Assembly (NCBI GenBank): GCA_934317215.1 | Contig: CAKREH010000009.1 | Location: 44,484-108,483 of the forward strand | Reading direction: 5' to 3' | Length of the DNA stretch: 64,000 nucleotides | From: an uncultured Roseburia sp. | GTDB lineage: Bacteria; Bacillota; Clostridia; Lachnospirales; Lachnospiraceae | Shown: piece by piece, positions 17,194-26,091 of the stretch | Numbering within the stretch: position 1 is the stretch's first letter | Layout: every line of letters starts with the position of its first letter | Translations under genes and position numbers: made by a program | Notes under the pieces: generated by a model | What the model saw: the letters and a program-made list of their open reading frames with translations, nothing else | Database searches by the model: none | Told to the model about the DNA's origin: nothing

Positions 17194-17380
17194 GAGCACT
17201 ACTGTTCAGATGCAAGCTTGACACTTTGCTGTCAAGCTATGCGCCGTAGTGTATATTGTTGTGAGCTTACAGCCCCTGCCTCGAAGAGGCACTTTTCATG
17301 GGCTGTAATCGTTGCTGGTCACACTGGAAGTGTGGACAGCAACAAAAGAGCAGGGCCTGACAGGTGGTTCTGCTTTTTTT
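17194..17380 (+). ncRNA. Putative multi-hairpin noncoding RNA, possibly raiA-motif-like
   Basis: Four strong helices are packed into about 190 bases with no ORF of merit. First, CACTAC (17197) pairs with GTAGTG (17246), enclosing a 9-bp AGCTTGACA/TGTCAAGCT stem. Second, TTACAGCCC/GGGCTGTAA (17267-17308) encloses TGCCTC-GAA-GAGGCA. Third, GTTGCTG/CAGCAAC (17311-17343) encloses CACACT-GGA-AGTGTG across a GU/GA internal loop. The fourth is a terminator stem with seven T residues, which sets the plus strand. The raiA-motif RNA of Firmicutes is known to lie between comFC and raiA; location here (after comF-yvyF) suggests that identity, but I cannot confirm it from sequence. Confidence 0.6.
17348..17380 (+). 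terminator. Rho-independent terminator closing the candidate ncRNA
   Basis: GAGCAG (17348-17353) pairs with CTGCTT (17370-17375), with inner CCTG/CAGG, followed by a T-run to 17380. Confidence 0.75.
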
Positions 17381-17382
17381 CT

Positions 17383-17410
17383 TTGAAAAAGAGGGGCACT
17401 GTGCTATAAT
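17383..17410 (+). promoter_or_regulatory. Extended -10 SigA promoter of the cdaA region
   Basis: TTGAAA (17383-17388), a 16-base spacer ending TGC, and TATAAT (17405-17410). It follows directly on the ncRNA terminator and probably drives 17472 through glmM. Confidence 0.75.
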
Positions 17411-17471
17411 AAAAATAAAAATGTGTAACTGCGTGCAAAAAAGCAGTCTGGTAAGAGAAAGGAAATGCAGC

Positions 17472-17897
17472 ATGGTCAATGAACAACGACTGCACAGTAT
17501 GATAAAAATAGCAAAATTTGATGCAAATGACGGAAAAAGCTGCAAACCAATGATACAGTATGCAAGGAAAGATTATGTAGCATTACAGCTTCTGAAAAGT
17601 TTTGTGGCCGGCACGATTGCTTTTTTTATGATGTTAGGGCTTTGGGTACTCTATTCTATGGATGCTTTGATGGAACAGATCAACAAAATGGATTTTGTAA
17701 AGTCTGCTGTCACACTGGGACTGTTCTATGGAATTTTTATGCTGATTTATCTTTTAGCCACATATATTATCTTTAATATGAAGTATACCTATGGCAGAAA
17801 AAAGGTAAAAAAATACTATGCAGGATTAAAAAAGATCAATGCAATGTATCTGCGGGAAGAACGGCTGAAAGCAAACGGAAACAAAGACTGGGACTGA
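17472..17897 (+). CDS. Hypothetical membrane protein
   Basis: I do not recognise this 141-residue protein. It has a short N-terminal cytoplasmic part, two hydrophobic segments (about residues 45-70 and 83-103) and a basic C-terminal tail (YGRKKVKKYYAGLKK). The start at 17472 follows AAAGGAAA by about seven bases. It is the first gene behind the extended -10 promoter and precedes another membrane protein and cdaA. A link to c-di-AMP or wall homeostasis is only suggested by context. Confidence 0.7.
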   Translation: MVNEQRLHSMIKIAKFDANDGKSCKPMIQYARKDYVALQLLKSFVAGTIAFFMMLGLWVLYSMDALMEQINKMDFVKSAVTLGLFYGIFMLIYLLATYIIFNMKYTYGRKKVKKYYAGLKKINAMYLREERLKANGNKDWD

Positions 17898-17951
17898 CAA
17901 CGGGAAGCAGTGTGGAAGATATGAGTTTCACATGTGGGAATGGAGATTAGT

Positions 17952-18950
17952 ATGACGACCTTATTGGAATTAAAAGAAAAATTAACGCGTTTTTATGGAA
18001 AATATGATATATACATTACACCGGTTATAAAGTTTGCTGTTGCGCTTACGGCATTTTTAATGATCAACCGCAATATCGGCTATATGGAAAAAATCAGCAG
18101 TACACCGATTGCACTGATCCTTGCACTGATCTGTTCGGTTCTTCCGGTTGGAGGAACTGTCTTTATTGGTTCTGTGCTGATCCTTGCAGATATGTATGCT
18201 CTTTCCCTGGAAGTCTGCATTGTGGCACTGATCTTATTTGTTCTGATTTATATCCTGTATTTTCGTTTTTCTCCAAAAAATGAGTATGGGGTGCTTTTGA
18301 CACCAATTTGTTTTGGGTTGAATATTCCGTTTGTGATGCCGGTCGGCATGGGACTTCTGCGGGAATTATATTCCATGTTTTCACTGATTTGTGGAATTAT
18401 TCTTTATTTCTTTTTAAACGGTGTAAAGCAGAATGAGACAACACTTGGCGGAGTGGATGAGAAGGATGCGGCAACATCAAAGATTGTTGTGGCGCTGAAT
18501 CAGCTTTTAGGAAACCGGGAAATGTATCTGGTACTCGCGATCATGGTGGTGACTCTGATCATTGTCTATATCATACGAAGAATGTCAATTGAACATGCAT
18601 GGGCGATTGCGATTATTTTTGGTATTCTGTTTGAGGCAGTTGGCATGATCGCAGGTGACATGGTCCTTGGAATCAGCGGAAAGACGGTTGTGATCCTGGT
18701 GGGAAGCATAATTTCCTGTGTGATCGCGTTTGTGATCCAGTTTTTGTTTTTTAATCTGGATTATTCAAGAACTGAGAGACTTCAGTTTGAAGATGATGAG
18801 TACTATTATTATGTAAAAGCAGTGCCAAAAGCGATTGTTGCAGGAACAGATAAAAAAGTAACCCGGTTCAGTGGAAAAGATGAACAGGATCGAATGACGA
18901 AAAAGCGTTTCGCAGAAGAAATGGAGATTGACGAAAATCTGCTGGATTAG
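17952..18950 (+). CDS. Polytopic membrane protein of unknown function upstream of cdaA
   Basis: This 332-residue protein has about eight hydrophobic segments and a hydrophilic C-terminal tail of some 65 residues with an acidic/tyrosine run (FEDDEYYYYVKAVPKA). GGAGA five bases upstream selects the start at 17952 over GTG 17934 and ATG 17940. It sits 30 bases before cdaA in the same operon. No transporter motif such as Walker or EAA loops is visible. It may be a partner or sensor for CdaA, but this is inference from position. Confidence 0.65.
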   Translation: MTTLLELKEKLTRFYGKYDIYITPVIKFAVALTAFLMINRNIGYMEKISSTPIALILALICSVLPVGGTVFIGSVLILADMYALSLEVCIVALILFVLIYILYFRFSPKNEYGVLLTPICFGLNIPFVMPVGMGLLRELYSMFSLICGIILYFFLNGVKQNETTLGGVDEKDAATSKIVVALNQLLGNREMYLVLAIMVVTLIIVYIIRRMSIEHAWAIAIIFGILFEAVGMIAGDMVLGISGKTVVILVGSIISCVIAFVIQFLFFNLDYSRTERLQFEDDEYYYYVKAVPKAIVAGTDKKVTRFSGKDEQDRMTKKRFAEEMEIDENLLD

Positions 18951-18980
18951 TTGTTTGAATGACAGATAGCGGAAAGGAAA

Positions 18981-19895
18981 GTGAAGCAGGTGCAGAATGC
19001 GATGGCGACCATGGGCGCGTTTTGGGAAAAAGCGTCTATTTATTTGAATTTACCAAAGATTACAATGACGGATGTTGTGGAAATTCTCATCATAACATTT
19101 CTGTTTTATTATATGCTTGTGTGGATTAAGAATACGAGAGCATGGGTGCTGTTAAAAGGTATTATGGTAATACTGCTTTTTGTTCTGGTTGCAGCTGTAT
19201 TTCAGATGAATACGATCATCTGGATCGCAAAGAACACGTTAAGCGTCGCAATTACTGCCATAGTTATTATTTTTCAGCCGGAGATCCGGAAAGCACTGGA
19301 AAATCTTGGACAAAAGAATTTTTTTACTTCTTTTTTTGTATTTGATTTTTCAAGAGGAGAAATTGCGAAGTTTACAGATAAAACGATCAATGAACTGGTA
19401 AAGGCATGTTATGAGATGGGGAAGGTCAAAACAGGTGCACTTATCGTCATTGAGGATGAAATCGTTCTTTCGGAGTACGAAAGAACCGGTATTGCAGTAG
19501 ATGGAATCCTGACAAGCCAGCTTTTGATCAATATTTTTGAAAAAAACACACCACTTCATGACGGAGCGGTGATCGTCCGCGGAGACCGGGTGGTATCTGC
19601 TACCTGTTATCTTCCACTGACGGATTCTTTAAGCATCAGCAAAGATCTGGGAACCAGACATCGTGCAGCAGTCGGAATCAGTGAAGTCAGTGACTCACTT
19701 ACGATTGTTGTTTCTGAGGAAACGGGAAAGGTTTCCATCGCCATGGGCGGAGAACTGTACCGCAATGTGGATGCTGAGTTTTTAAAGAACAAACTTTCAT
19801 TTATACAGCATCGCGAGAAGAAAGTAAGCAAAATTGAATTATGGAGAAGGAGGCTTAAGGATGTTAAAGAATCTCACAAAAAAACTGACGAATAA
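18981..19895 (+). CDS. cdaA: Diadenylate cyclase CdaA
   Basis: CdaA joins two ATP into cyclic di-AMP, which controls potassium and osmolyte balance and wall integrity. Three N-terminal membrane segments (about residues 30-100) anchor a DAC domain. Its catalytic motifs are LHDGAVIV (DGA, about 193) and TRHRAA (RHR, about 226). The ORF begins with GTG 18981 directly after GGAAAGGAAA; GTG 18990 or ATG 19002 are alternatives. The protein has up to 304 residues. Its 3' end overlaps cdaR by 35 bases, and glmM follows, forming the classical c-di-AMP operon. Confidence 0.95.
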   Translation: MKQVQNAMATMGAFWEKASIYLNLPKITMTDVVEILIITFLFYYMLVWIKNTRAWVLLKGIMVILLFVLVAAVFQMNTIIWIAKNTLSVAITAIVIIFQPEIRKALENLGQKNFFTSFFVFDFSRGEIAKFTDKTINELVKACYEMGKVKTGALIVIEDEIVLSEYERTGIAVDGILTSQLLINIFEKNTPLHDGAVIVRGDRVVSATCYLPLTDSLSISKDLGTRHRAAVGISEVSDSLTIVVSEETGKVSIAMGGELYRNVDAEFLKNKLSFIQHREKKVSKIELWRRRLKDVKESHKKTDE

Positions 19896-21162
19896 TCTTG
19901 GCCTCAAGGTACTGGCTGTGCTATTTGCAATCGCATTGTGGATCGTTGTGGTTAATATTGATGATCCGGTTAAACCGGCACAGTACACGATCAGTGTGAC
20001 ACAGGATAATATGGATTATCTCACTTCAAACGGCAAGTATTCAGAGACACTTGGTGGGAAAAATACAGTTACGTTTACGGCATCTGCAAAGCGGAGCATA
20101 CTGGAAAAATTATCCAACACGGATTTTACTGCAGTTGCAGATATGGAGAAGATCGAATATGTGGAAGGTGATGGTGTATGCCGTGTCCCGATTACGATCA
20201 CATGCAGTAAATATAACAGCAATACAGTTACGATTTCATCCAAACAGCAGTATCTGGATGTGACAGTGGAAGATCTTGGGAATGTACAGAAAAAGATCAC
20301 TGCGGGCACGGAAGGTACCGTCATGGATGGCTGTGCACTTGGCGATGTTTCCATCGTGACATCGAATCTTTTGAAAATCTCAGGACCGTCTTCTGTTACA
20401 AGCCAGATCAGCACGGTAGTTGCAACGATCAATGTTGACGGAATGTCATCCGATGTGACTGATACGGTAGTGCCGGTTTTGTATGATGCGGACGGCAATG
20501 AGATCGATGCTTCAAAGTTGAAAATGAATATTAATACCGTTACGATCACGGCACAGATATTAAACACAAAAGATGTGGATCTTTCCTTCCAGACAAAAGG
20601 AAATGTGGCATCCGGCTACACATTAAAAGGGATTACCTACAGTCCGAAAAAAGTCCGGATCAAGGGAGAGACTGACGTACTTAATAAGGTGACAAAAATC
20701 ACGATACCGGATGATGTATTAGATATGAGCGGTGTAACTGAAGATGTCAAGACGACAGTAGACATTACATCTTATCTTCCGGATGGAACTTCACTGGTAC
20801 TTGCAGCAGATGCGAAAGTGGAGGTTAAAGTAAAAGTAGAACCGATCATGACAAAGACGTTTGAAGTAAGTGCGTCAGCATTTACATTGGAAAATATTCC
20901 GGACGAGACAAAGGCGAAGATTACGGAAGATACCATTGAAGTGGAGATTACCGGAGCTGAAAGCGATATTGGAAAACTGGCGTCAGATGAGATTACAGGT
21001 ACAGTCAATTTACAGGGATATGGAACTGGTGAGCATAATATTGCGGCAGAAATAAATGTTGACAATCAGCTGTATCAGGTAAAGACAGTACGGATACCGG
21101 TTAAAATTACCGGTAAAGATACGGAGACAGAGACAACTTCGACAGAAAGTAAGAAAAAATAA
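19861..21162 (+). CDS. cdaR: CdaR, YbbR-domain regulator of CdaA
   Basis: CdaR is membrane-anchored and modulates CdaA activity from outside the membrane. One N-terminal transmembrane helix (about residues 13-34, LKVLAVLFAIALWIVVVN) is followed by four YbbR-like beta repeats up to about residue 420. The tail is Thr/Glu/Ser-rich. AAGGAGG lies seven bases before ATG 19861, inside the cdaA coding end, so translation is coupled. The protein has 433 residues. Confidence 0.9.
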   Translation: MLKNLTKKLTNNLGLKVLAVLFAIALWIVVVNIDDPVKPAQYTISVTQDNMDYLTSNGKYSETLGGKNTVTFTASAKRSILEKLSNTDFTAVADMEKIEYVEGDGVCRVPITITCSKYNSNTVTISSKQQYLDVTVEDLGNVQKKITAGTEGTVMDGCALGDVSIVTSNLLKISGPSSVTSQISTVVATINVDGMSSDVTDTVVPVLYDADGNEIDASKLKMNINTVTITAQILNTKDVDLSFQTKGNVASGYTLKGITYSPKKVRIKGETDVLNKVTKITIPDDVLDMSGVTEDVKTTVDITSYLPDGTSLVLAADAKVEVKVKVEPIMTKTFEVSASAFTLENIPDETKAKITEDTIEVEITGAESDIGKLASDEITGTVNLQGYGTGEHNIAAEINVDNQLYQVKTVRIPVKITGKDTETETTSTESKKK

Positions 21163-21179
21163 TAACTGGAGGAAATATA

Positions 21180-22529
21180 ATGGCAAGAATGTTTGGTACG
21201 GATGGTGTCCGGGGAGTAGCAGGATCAGAACTTACGATTGAACTTGCAACGAAACTGGGACAGGCGGGCGCTTATGTGCTTACGAAAGAGCAGGAGCATC
21301 AGGCAACGATCATTGTTGGCTGTGATACAAGAATTTCAGGGGGGATGCTTGCAAGTGCACTGATGGCGGGAATCTGCTCAGTCGGTGCAAATGCGATTTT
21401 TGTCGGAGTAATGCCGACACCTGCAATTGCATATCTGACGAGAAAACATAAAGTGGATGCCGGCGTTGTGATTTCGGCTTCCCACAATCCGATGGAATTT
21501 AACGGAATCAAGTTTTTTAATGGAGAGGGGTATAAACTTCCGGATGAGCTTGAAGATGAGATTGAGGCACTGATCCGCAACAATATGAAGGATGTCAATC
21601 TGCCGATCGGTTCCGGAGTCGGAAAAATTGATTATCGTTTTGATCTGAGAGATGAATATGTAGAGTTCATGAAAAAATGTGTTCCGGTCGATCTGACAGG
21701 TATGAAGATCGTGGTAGACTGCGCAGAGGGGGCTTCCCATTATACATCTGTGAAGGCATTGACAGATCTTGGCGCCGAACTGGTGGCAATCCACACAGAA
21801 CCGGATGGAACCAATATTAATGCAAACTGCGGATCGACGCATATGGATGAATTAAAGGCAAGAGTAGTTTATGAAAATGCTGCCATTGGTATTGCATTTG
21901 ACGGAGATGCGGACCGTATGCTTGCCGTTGATGAAAAAGGTGAACTGGTCGATGGTGATCAGATCATGGCAATCTGCGGTACTTATATGAAACAGAAAGG
22001 CACTTTAAAGAAGAACACGATCGTTGTTACTGTTATGACCAATCTCGGCTTCTCACTGATGGGAGAACGCGAAGGCATCCATGTGGAAAAGACAAAAGTT
22101 GGAGACAGATATGTCCTTGAAAATATGAGAGAACATGGATATAATATCGGAGGCGAACAATCAGGACATGTTATTTTCCTGGATGATAATACAACAGGAG
22201 ACGGACTGCTCTCTGCGCTCCATCTGCTTGAGGTTATGGTGAAAACGAAAAAGCAGTTGTCAGAACTTGCATCCGTCATGGAAGTATTGCCACAGGCACT
22301 TGTAAATGCGAAAGTGCCGAACCACAAAAAAGACAATTTCATGGACTATCAGGAGATTGCAGATGCGGTTGCAAAATTAGAGCAGAAATTCAACGGGGAA
22401 GGAAGGGTGCTGATCCGTCCATCCGGTACAGAACCGCTTGTCCGTGTAATGATCGAGGGAAAAGATCAGGCAGTGATCGATGAGGAAGCAAAAAAACTTG
22501 CGGATCTGATCACGAAGATCATGCTTTAA
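21180..22529 (+). CDS. glmM: Phosphoglucosamine mutase
   Basis: GlmM converts glucosamine-6-phosphate to glucosamine-1-phosphate on the way to UDP-GlcNAc for peptidoglycan. The active-site serine loop is SASHNPME (about residues 100-107), the metal loop DGDADR, the sugar loop GGEQSGH and the phosphate-binding loop RPSGTEPLVRVM. At 449 residues it has the usual length. TGGAGGAAA precedes the start. In related bacteria CdaA directly inhibits GlmM, consistent with this gene order. Confidence 0.97.
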   Translation: MARMFGTDGVRGVAGSELTIELATKLGQAGAYVLTKEQEHQATIIVGCDTRISGGMLASALMAGICSVGANAIFVGVMPTPAIAYLTRKHKVDAGVVISASHNPMEFNGIKFFNGEGYKLPDELEDEIEALIRNNMKDVNLPIGSGVGKIDYRFDLRDEYVEFMKKCVPVDLTGMKIVVDCAEGASHYTSVKALTDLGAELVAIHTEPDGTNINANCGSTHMDELKARVVYENAAIGIAFDGDADRMLAVDEKGELVDGDQIMAICGTYMKQKGTLKKNTIVVTVMTNLGFSLMGEREGIHVEKTKVGDRYVLENMREHGYNIGGEQSGHVIFLDDNTTGDGLLSALHLLEVMVKTKKQLSELASVMEVLPQALVNAKVPNHKKDNFMDYQEIADAVAKLEQKFNGEGRVLIRPSGTEPLVRVMIEGKDQAVIDEEAKKLADLITKIML

Positions 22530-22598
22530 AATGATGTAATCAGGATAATTGCAGAAAAATCGGACATTTATAAAATAAATAGTTTGGAGGGATTTACT

Positions 22599-22862
22599 AT
22601 GGTAAGCCAGAAGGTAACAATTAAAAATCCGACAGGACTTCATTTAAGACCGGCGGGCATTTTATGCAAGGAGGCAATGCAGTTCAAGTCGCATGTGACA
22701 TTCCGTTACAGAGAGAATACAGCAAATGCGAAGAGTGTGTTGAGTGTGCTTGGAGCCTGCATCAAATCCGGGGACGAGATAGAGCTTGTCTGCGAGGGTG
22801 AGGATGAGAAGGAAGCACTTTCAGTAATTGTGACAGCGATTGAGAATGGATTGGGCGAGTAG
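22599..22862 (+). CDS. ptsH: HPr phosphocarrier protein
   Basis: HPr carries phosphate from enzyme I to PTS sugar permeases and, when phosphorylated on Ser46, signals catabolite repression. The active histidine is H15 in PTGLHLRPAG, and S46 (NAKSVLSVLG) is present, which separates it from Crh. The protein has 87 residues. GGAGG lies eight bases before the start. No enzyme I gene (ptsI) is adjacent; it stands alone between glmM and rmlD. Confidence 0.9.
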   Translation: MVSQKVTIKNPTGLHLRPAGILCKEAMQFKSHVTFRYRENTANAKSVLSVLGACIKSGDEIELVCEGEDEKEALSVIVTAIENGLGE

Positions 22863-22916
22863 CATAAAAGTATTATAAAAAAGATTATAAGAAACAGCAA
22901 AGGAATGGAGATAAAA

Positions 22917-23789
22917 ATGAAGAAGCTTTTAGTGACAGGATGTAATGGACAGTTAGGCCGTGCCATCCGGCAGGAGTATAAAGGGGAGGACGTTTCCTTT
23001 ATCAACACAGATGTTGCAGATGGAGAGGGCATCATTGCACTTGACATCACAGATGTGAAAGCAGTTCTTGCACTGGCCCGTGCAGAAAAACCGGATGTTA
23101 TCATTAACTGTGCGGCACATACCAATGTGGATGCGTGTGAACAGCAGTGGGATGCAGCTTACCGGATCAATGCGATCGGACCGAGAAACTTAAGTATTGC
23201 AGCAAGAGAAGTCGGAGCGAAAATGATCCACGTTTCTACAGATTATGTGTTTGAGGGAAATGGAACAAGACCGTATACCGAGTTTGATGAGATCCGTCCG
23301 GTGAGTGCCTATGGAAAGACAAAGGCGGAGGGAGAGAAATTTGTCCGTGAGTTTGCAGACAGATATTTCATTTTCCGTACCGCCTGGCTTTATGGCGATG
23401 GAAAGAACTTTGTAAAGACAATGCTTCGCCTTGCTGAGTCACATGATGAGATCAGCGTCGTATGCGACCAGCATGGATCACCGACGAGTGCAGTGGAACT
23501 TGCAAGAGCAATCCATCATTTTGAGCCGACAGAAAATTATGGTACGTTCCACGCAACCTGCGAGGGAGACACAAACTGGGCAGCATTTGCAGAAGCAATC
23601 TTCAAACGTGCCGGAAAAACAACAAAAGTAAACCATGTGACGAGCGAAGAGTATGCGAAGATGAATCCGGCTTCTGCAAACAGACCGGCATATTCCATTC
23701 TGGAAAATTATATGATGAAGCTGACAGATGGCTACAAAATGGCAGACTGGCAGGATGCACTCGATGAGTATATGAAAACGCTGTGCTAA
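22917..23789 (+). CDS. rmlD: dTDP-4-dehydrorhamnose reductase
   Basis: RmlD is the last step of dTDP-L-rhamnose synthesis, an NAD(P)H-dependent short-chain dehydrogenase. The Rossmann motif is GCNGQLGR (residues about 8-15) and the catalytic pair is in YGKTK. The start at 22917 follows GGAG by six bases. The protein has 290 residues. It heads an rmlD-rmlB-rmlA-rmlC group, interrupted only by a structured 235-base spacer. Confidence 0.93.
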   Translation: MKKLLVTGCNGQLGRAIRQEYKGEDVSFINTDVADGEGIIALDITDVKAVLALARAEKPDVIINCAAHTNVDACEQQWDAAYRINAIGPRNLSIAAREVGAKMIHVSTDYVFEGNGTRPYTEFDEIRPVSAYGKTKAEGEKFVREFADRYFIFRTAWLYGDGKNFVKTMLRLAESHDEISVVCDQHGSPTSAVELARAIHHFEPTENYGTFHATCEGDTNWAAFAEAIFKRAGKTTKVNHVTSEEYAKMNPASANRPAYSILENYMMKLTDGYKMADWQDALDEYMKTLC

Positions 23790-23793
23790 TGTT

Positions 23794-23949
23794 CACAGGC
23801 AGGCATTTTCTGAACTGAAAATGCCGTATGATACAGTGGTGGCAGCAGATTTTGCCGATTTGGAATGCGAAGCATCGGCAAAATCCGTTACTGGAACGAG
23901 GTACGGGTGAACAGTAACAACGCTGTAAGAGTCAGCGTTTGTACCTGTG
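23794..23949. other. Multibranched inverted-repeat element between rmlD and rmlB
   Basis: Nearly every base lies in a perfect inverted repeat: GGCATTTTC/GAAAATGCC (23802-23825), GATTTTGCCGAT/ATCGGCAAAATC (23848-23885), GTTACTG/CAGTAAC (23887-23918) and AACGCTG/CAGCGTT (23919-23939). All are enclosed by CACAGG (23794) and CCTGTG (23944). This could be a structured RNA, a leader acting on rmlB, or a small non-autonomous mobile repeat. Neither end has a T-run, so the strand is open. Confidence 0.55.
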
Positions 23950-23956
23950 GGAAAAC

Positions 23957-23985
23957 TTGTACAGAGAAAGAAAGTATGATAAAAT
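23957..23985 (+). promoter_or_regulatory. Candidate SigA promoter of rmlBAC
   Basis: TTGTAC (23957-23962), 17-base spacer, TAAAAT (23980-23985), about 40 bases before rmlB. Confidence 0.5.
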
Positions 23986-24024
23986 GACGAGAGAATTTTA
24001 CACACCGTTATAATGGAGGAAAGT

Positions 24025-25107
24025 ATGAGAACATATTTAGTCACCGGAGGAGCCGGATTTATCGGATCTAACTATATCCATTACATGTTTCGCAAATATG
24101 ATAATGAAATCAGGATCATCAATGTAGATGTACTTACCTACGCAGGTAATCTTGAGAATTTAAAAGATATCGAGAACCGTGACAATTATACATTTGTACG
24201 TGCAGATATCACAGATAAAGATGCGATCGCAAAGATTTTCGCAGAGAACGAGATCGACCGTGTGGTACATTTTGCAGCAGAGAGCCACGTAGACCGCAGC
24301 ATCAAAAATCCGGAAGTATTCGTAAAGACCAACGTGCTCGGAACTGCAGTGATGTTAAACTGCGCAAAAGCAGCATGGGAGCTGCCGGATGGCTCATATA
24401 AAGAAGGAAAGAAGTTCTTACATGTTTCCACGGATGAAGTATATGGTTCTTTAGAGGATGACGGAACATTCTTCTATGAGACGACTCCGTATGCACCGCA
24501 CAGCCCGTATTCTGCAAGCAAGGCGTCCTCGGACATGCTGGTAAAGGCATATATTGATACTTATCATTTCCCGGCAAACATCACAAACTGTTCTAATAAC
24601 TACGGACCATACCAGTTCCCGGAGAAACTGATCCCGCTGATCATCAATAACGCACTGCATGGAAAGAAACTTCCGGTATACGGTGATGGAAAGAATGTCC
24701 GTGACTGGCTGTATGTGGATGACCACGCAAAAGCAATCGATATGGTACAGGAGAATGGCCGTCTGGGCGAGACATACAATGTCGGCGGACACAATGAGAA
24801 ACAGAATATTGAGATTATCAATATCATCATAGATACACTGCTTGAGATGCTTCCGGCAGATGACCCGAGAAGAAATCTGGTAAGCAAAGATCTGATCACA
24901 TACGTGGAAGACAGAAAAGGACATGACAGACGTTATGCCATTGCTCCGGATAAGATCAAAGCAGAGATCGGCTGGGAGCCGGAGACAATGTTCAAAGAGG
25001 GCATCAAAAAGACGATCGCATGGTACTTTGAGCATGAGGATTGGATGAAAAATGTTACCAGTGGTGACTACCAGAAGTATTATGAGGATATGTATCAGAA
25101 CAGATAA
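24025..25107 (+). CDS. rmlB: dTDP-glucose 4,6-dehydratase
   Basis: RmlB oxidises and dehydrates dTDP-glucose to dTDP-4-keto-6-deoxyglucose. The NAD-binding motif is GGAGFIGS (residues about 7-14) and the catalytic tyrosine/lysine is in YSASK. The DE dyad follows in STDEVYGS. The protein has 360 residues. The start at 24025 follows GGAGGA. Confidence 0.96.
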   Translation: MRTYLVTGGAGFIGSNYIHYMFRKYDNEIRIINVDVLTYAGNLENLKDIENRDNYTFVRADITDKDAIAKIFAENEIDRVVHFAAESHVDRSIKNPEVFVKTNVLGTAVMLNCAKAAWELPDGSYKEGKKFLHVSTDEVYGSLEDDGTFFYETTPYAPHSPYSASKASSDMLVKAYIDTYHFPANITNCSNNYGPYQFPEKLIPLIINNALHGKKLPVYGDGKNVRDWLYVDDHAKAIDMVQENGRLGETYNVGGHNEKQNIEIINIIIDTLLEMLPADDPRRNLVSKDLITYVEDRKGHDRRYAIAPDKIKAEIGWEPETMFKEGIKKTIAWYFEHEDWMKNVTSGDYQKYYEDMYQNR

Positions 25108-25189
25108 AAGATGCAGGCAGCAGTACCGTCAGATGGGGCGATACTGCTTGTTTGCGTTTTATAATGGACGTGAAAACAAGGAGGATTAT

Positions 25190-26068
25190 ATGAAAGGTAT
25201 TATTTTAGCAGGTGGTTCAGGAACCAGATTATATCCGCTTACAAAAGCAATTTCAAAACAGATCATGCCGGTATATGACAAACCGATGATCTATTATCCA
25301 CTGTCAACACTGATGTTGGCAGGAATCCGTGAGGTGCTGATCATTTCCACACCGAGAGATCTGCCGGTATTTGAAGACTTATTCGGGGATGGAAGCCAGC
25401 TTGGAATGAGTTTTTCCTATGCAGTTCAGGAACAGCCGAGAGGACTTGCAGATGCATTTATCATCGGAGAGAAGTTTATCGGTAATGATCCGGTAGCGTT
25501 AGTTCTTGGAGATAATATTTTCTATGGACAGAGCTTTTCGAAAGTGTTAGGAAGTGCCGCAGAGCGTATTGAAAAAGAAAAAGGCGCTACAATTTTCGGT
25601 TATTATGTCAGAGATCCGAGAGAGTATGGCGTGGTAGAGTTTGATGAGAACGGCAAAGCACTTTCCATCGAGGAAAAACCGGAAAAACCGAAGTCAAACT
25701 ATGCGGTGCCGGGACTTTATTTCTATGACAATGATGTTGTGGAGATCGCAAAGAACGTAAAACCGTCAGCACGTGGGGAGATCGAGATCACATCTGTGAA
25801 TAACGAATATTTACAGCGCGGAACCTTAAGTGTTGAGACACTTGGAAGAGGATTTGCATGGTTAGATACCGGAAATCACGATATGCTGCTTGCTGCTGCT
25901 GATTTTGTATCTGCGATCCAGAAGCGCCAGGGATTATATGTATCCTGTATCGAGGAGATCGCATACAAACGAGGATTTATCAATAAAGAGCAGCTTTTAA
26001 AACTGGCAGAGCCGCTGCTTAAGACAGATTACGGCAAATATCTGGTAGAAGTTTCAAAAGGATTATAA
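25190..26068 (+). CDS. rmlA: Glucose-1-phosphate thymidylyltransferase
   Basis: RmlA activates glucose-1-phosphate with dTTP, the first step to dTDP-rhamnose. The nucleotide-binding signature GGSGTRLYPLT is followed by SKQIMPVYDKPMIYYPLS. The protein has 292 residues, standard for RmlA. AAGGAGG supports the start at 25190; the reading frame is open upstream to 25052 but overlaps rmlB. Confidence 0.96.
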   Translation: MKGIILAGGSGTRLYPLTKAISKQIMPVYDKPMIYYPLSTLMLAGIREVLIISTPRDLPVFEDLFGDGSQLGMSFSYAVQEQPRGLADAFIIGEKFIGNDPVALVLGDNIFYGQSFSKVLGSAAERIEKEKGATIFGYYVRDPREYGVVEFDENGKALSIEEKPEKPKSNYAVPGLYFYDNDVVEIAKNVKPSARGEIEITSVNNEYLQRGTLSVETLGRGFAWLDTGNHDMLLAAADFVSAIQKRQGLYVSCIEEIAYKRGFINKEQLLKLAEPLLKTDYGKYLVEVSKGL

Positions 26069-26091
26069 AAATAAAGTGTGAGGAAATAGAT

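Noticed and set aside
17218..17409. 63-codon plus-strand ORF in the ncRNA region
   Set aside because: It runs through the perfect hairpins and the terminator, starts with TTG and lacks a ribosome site.
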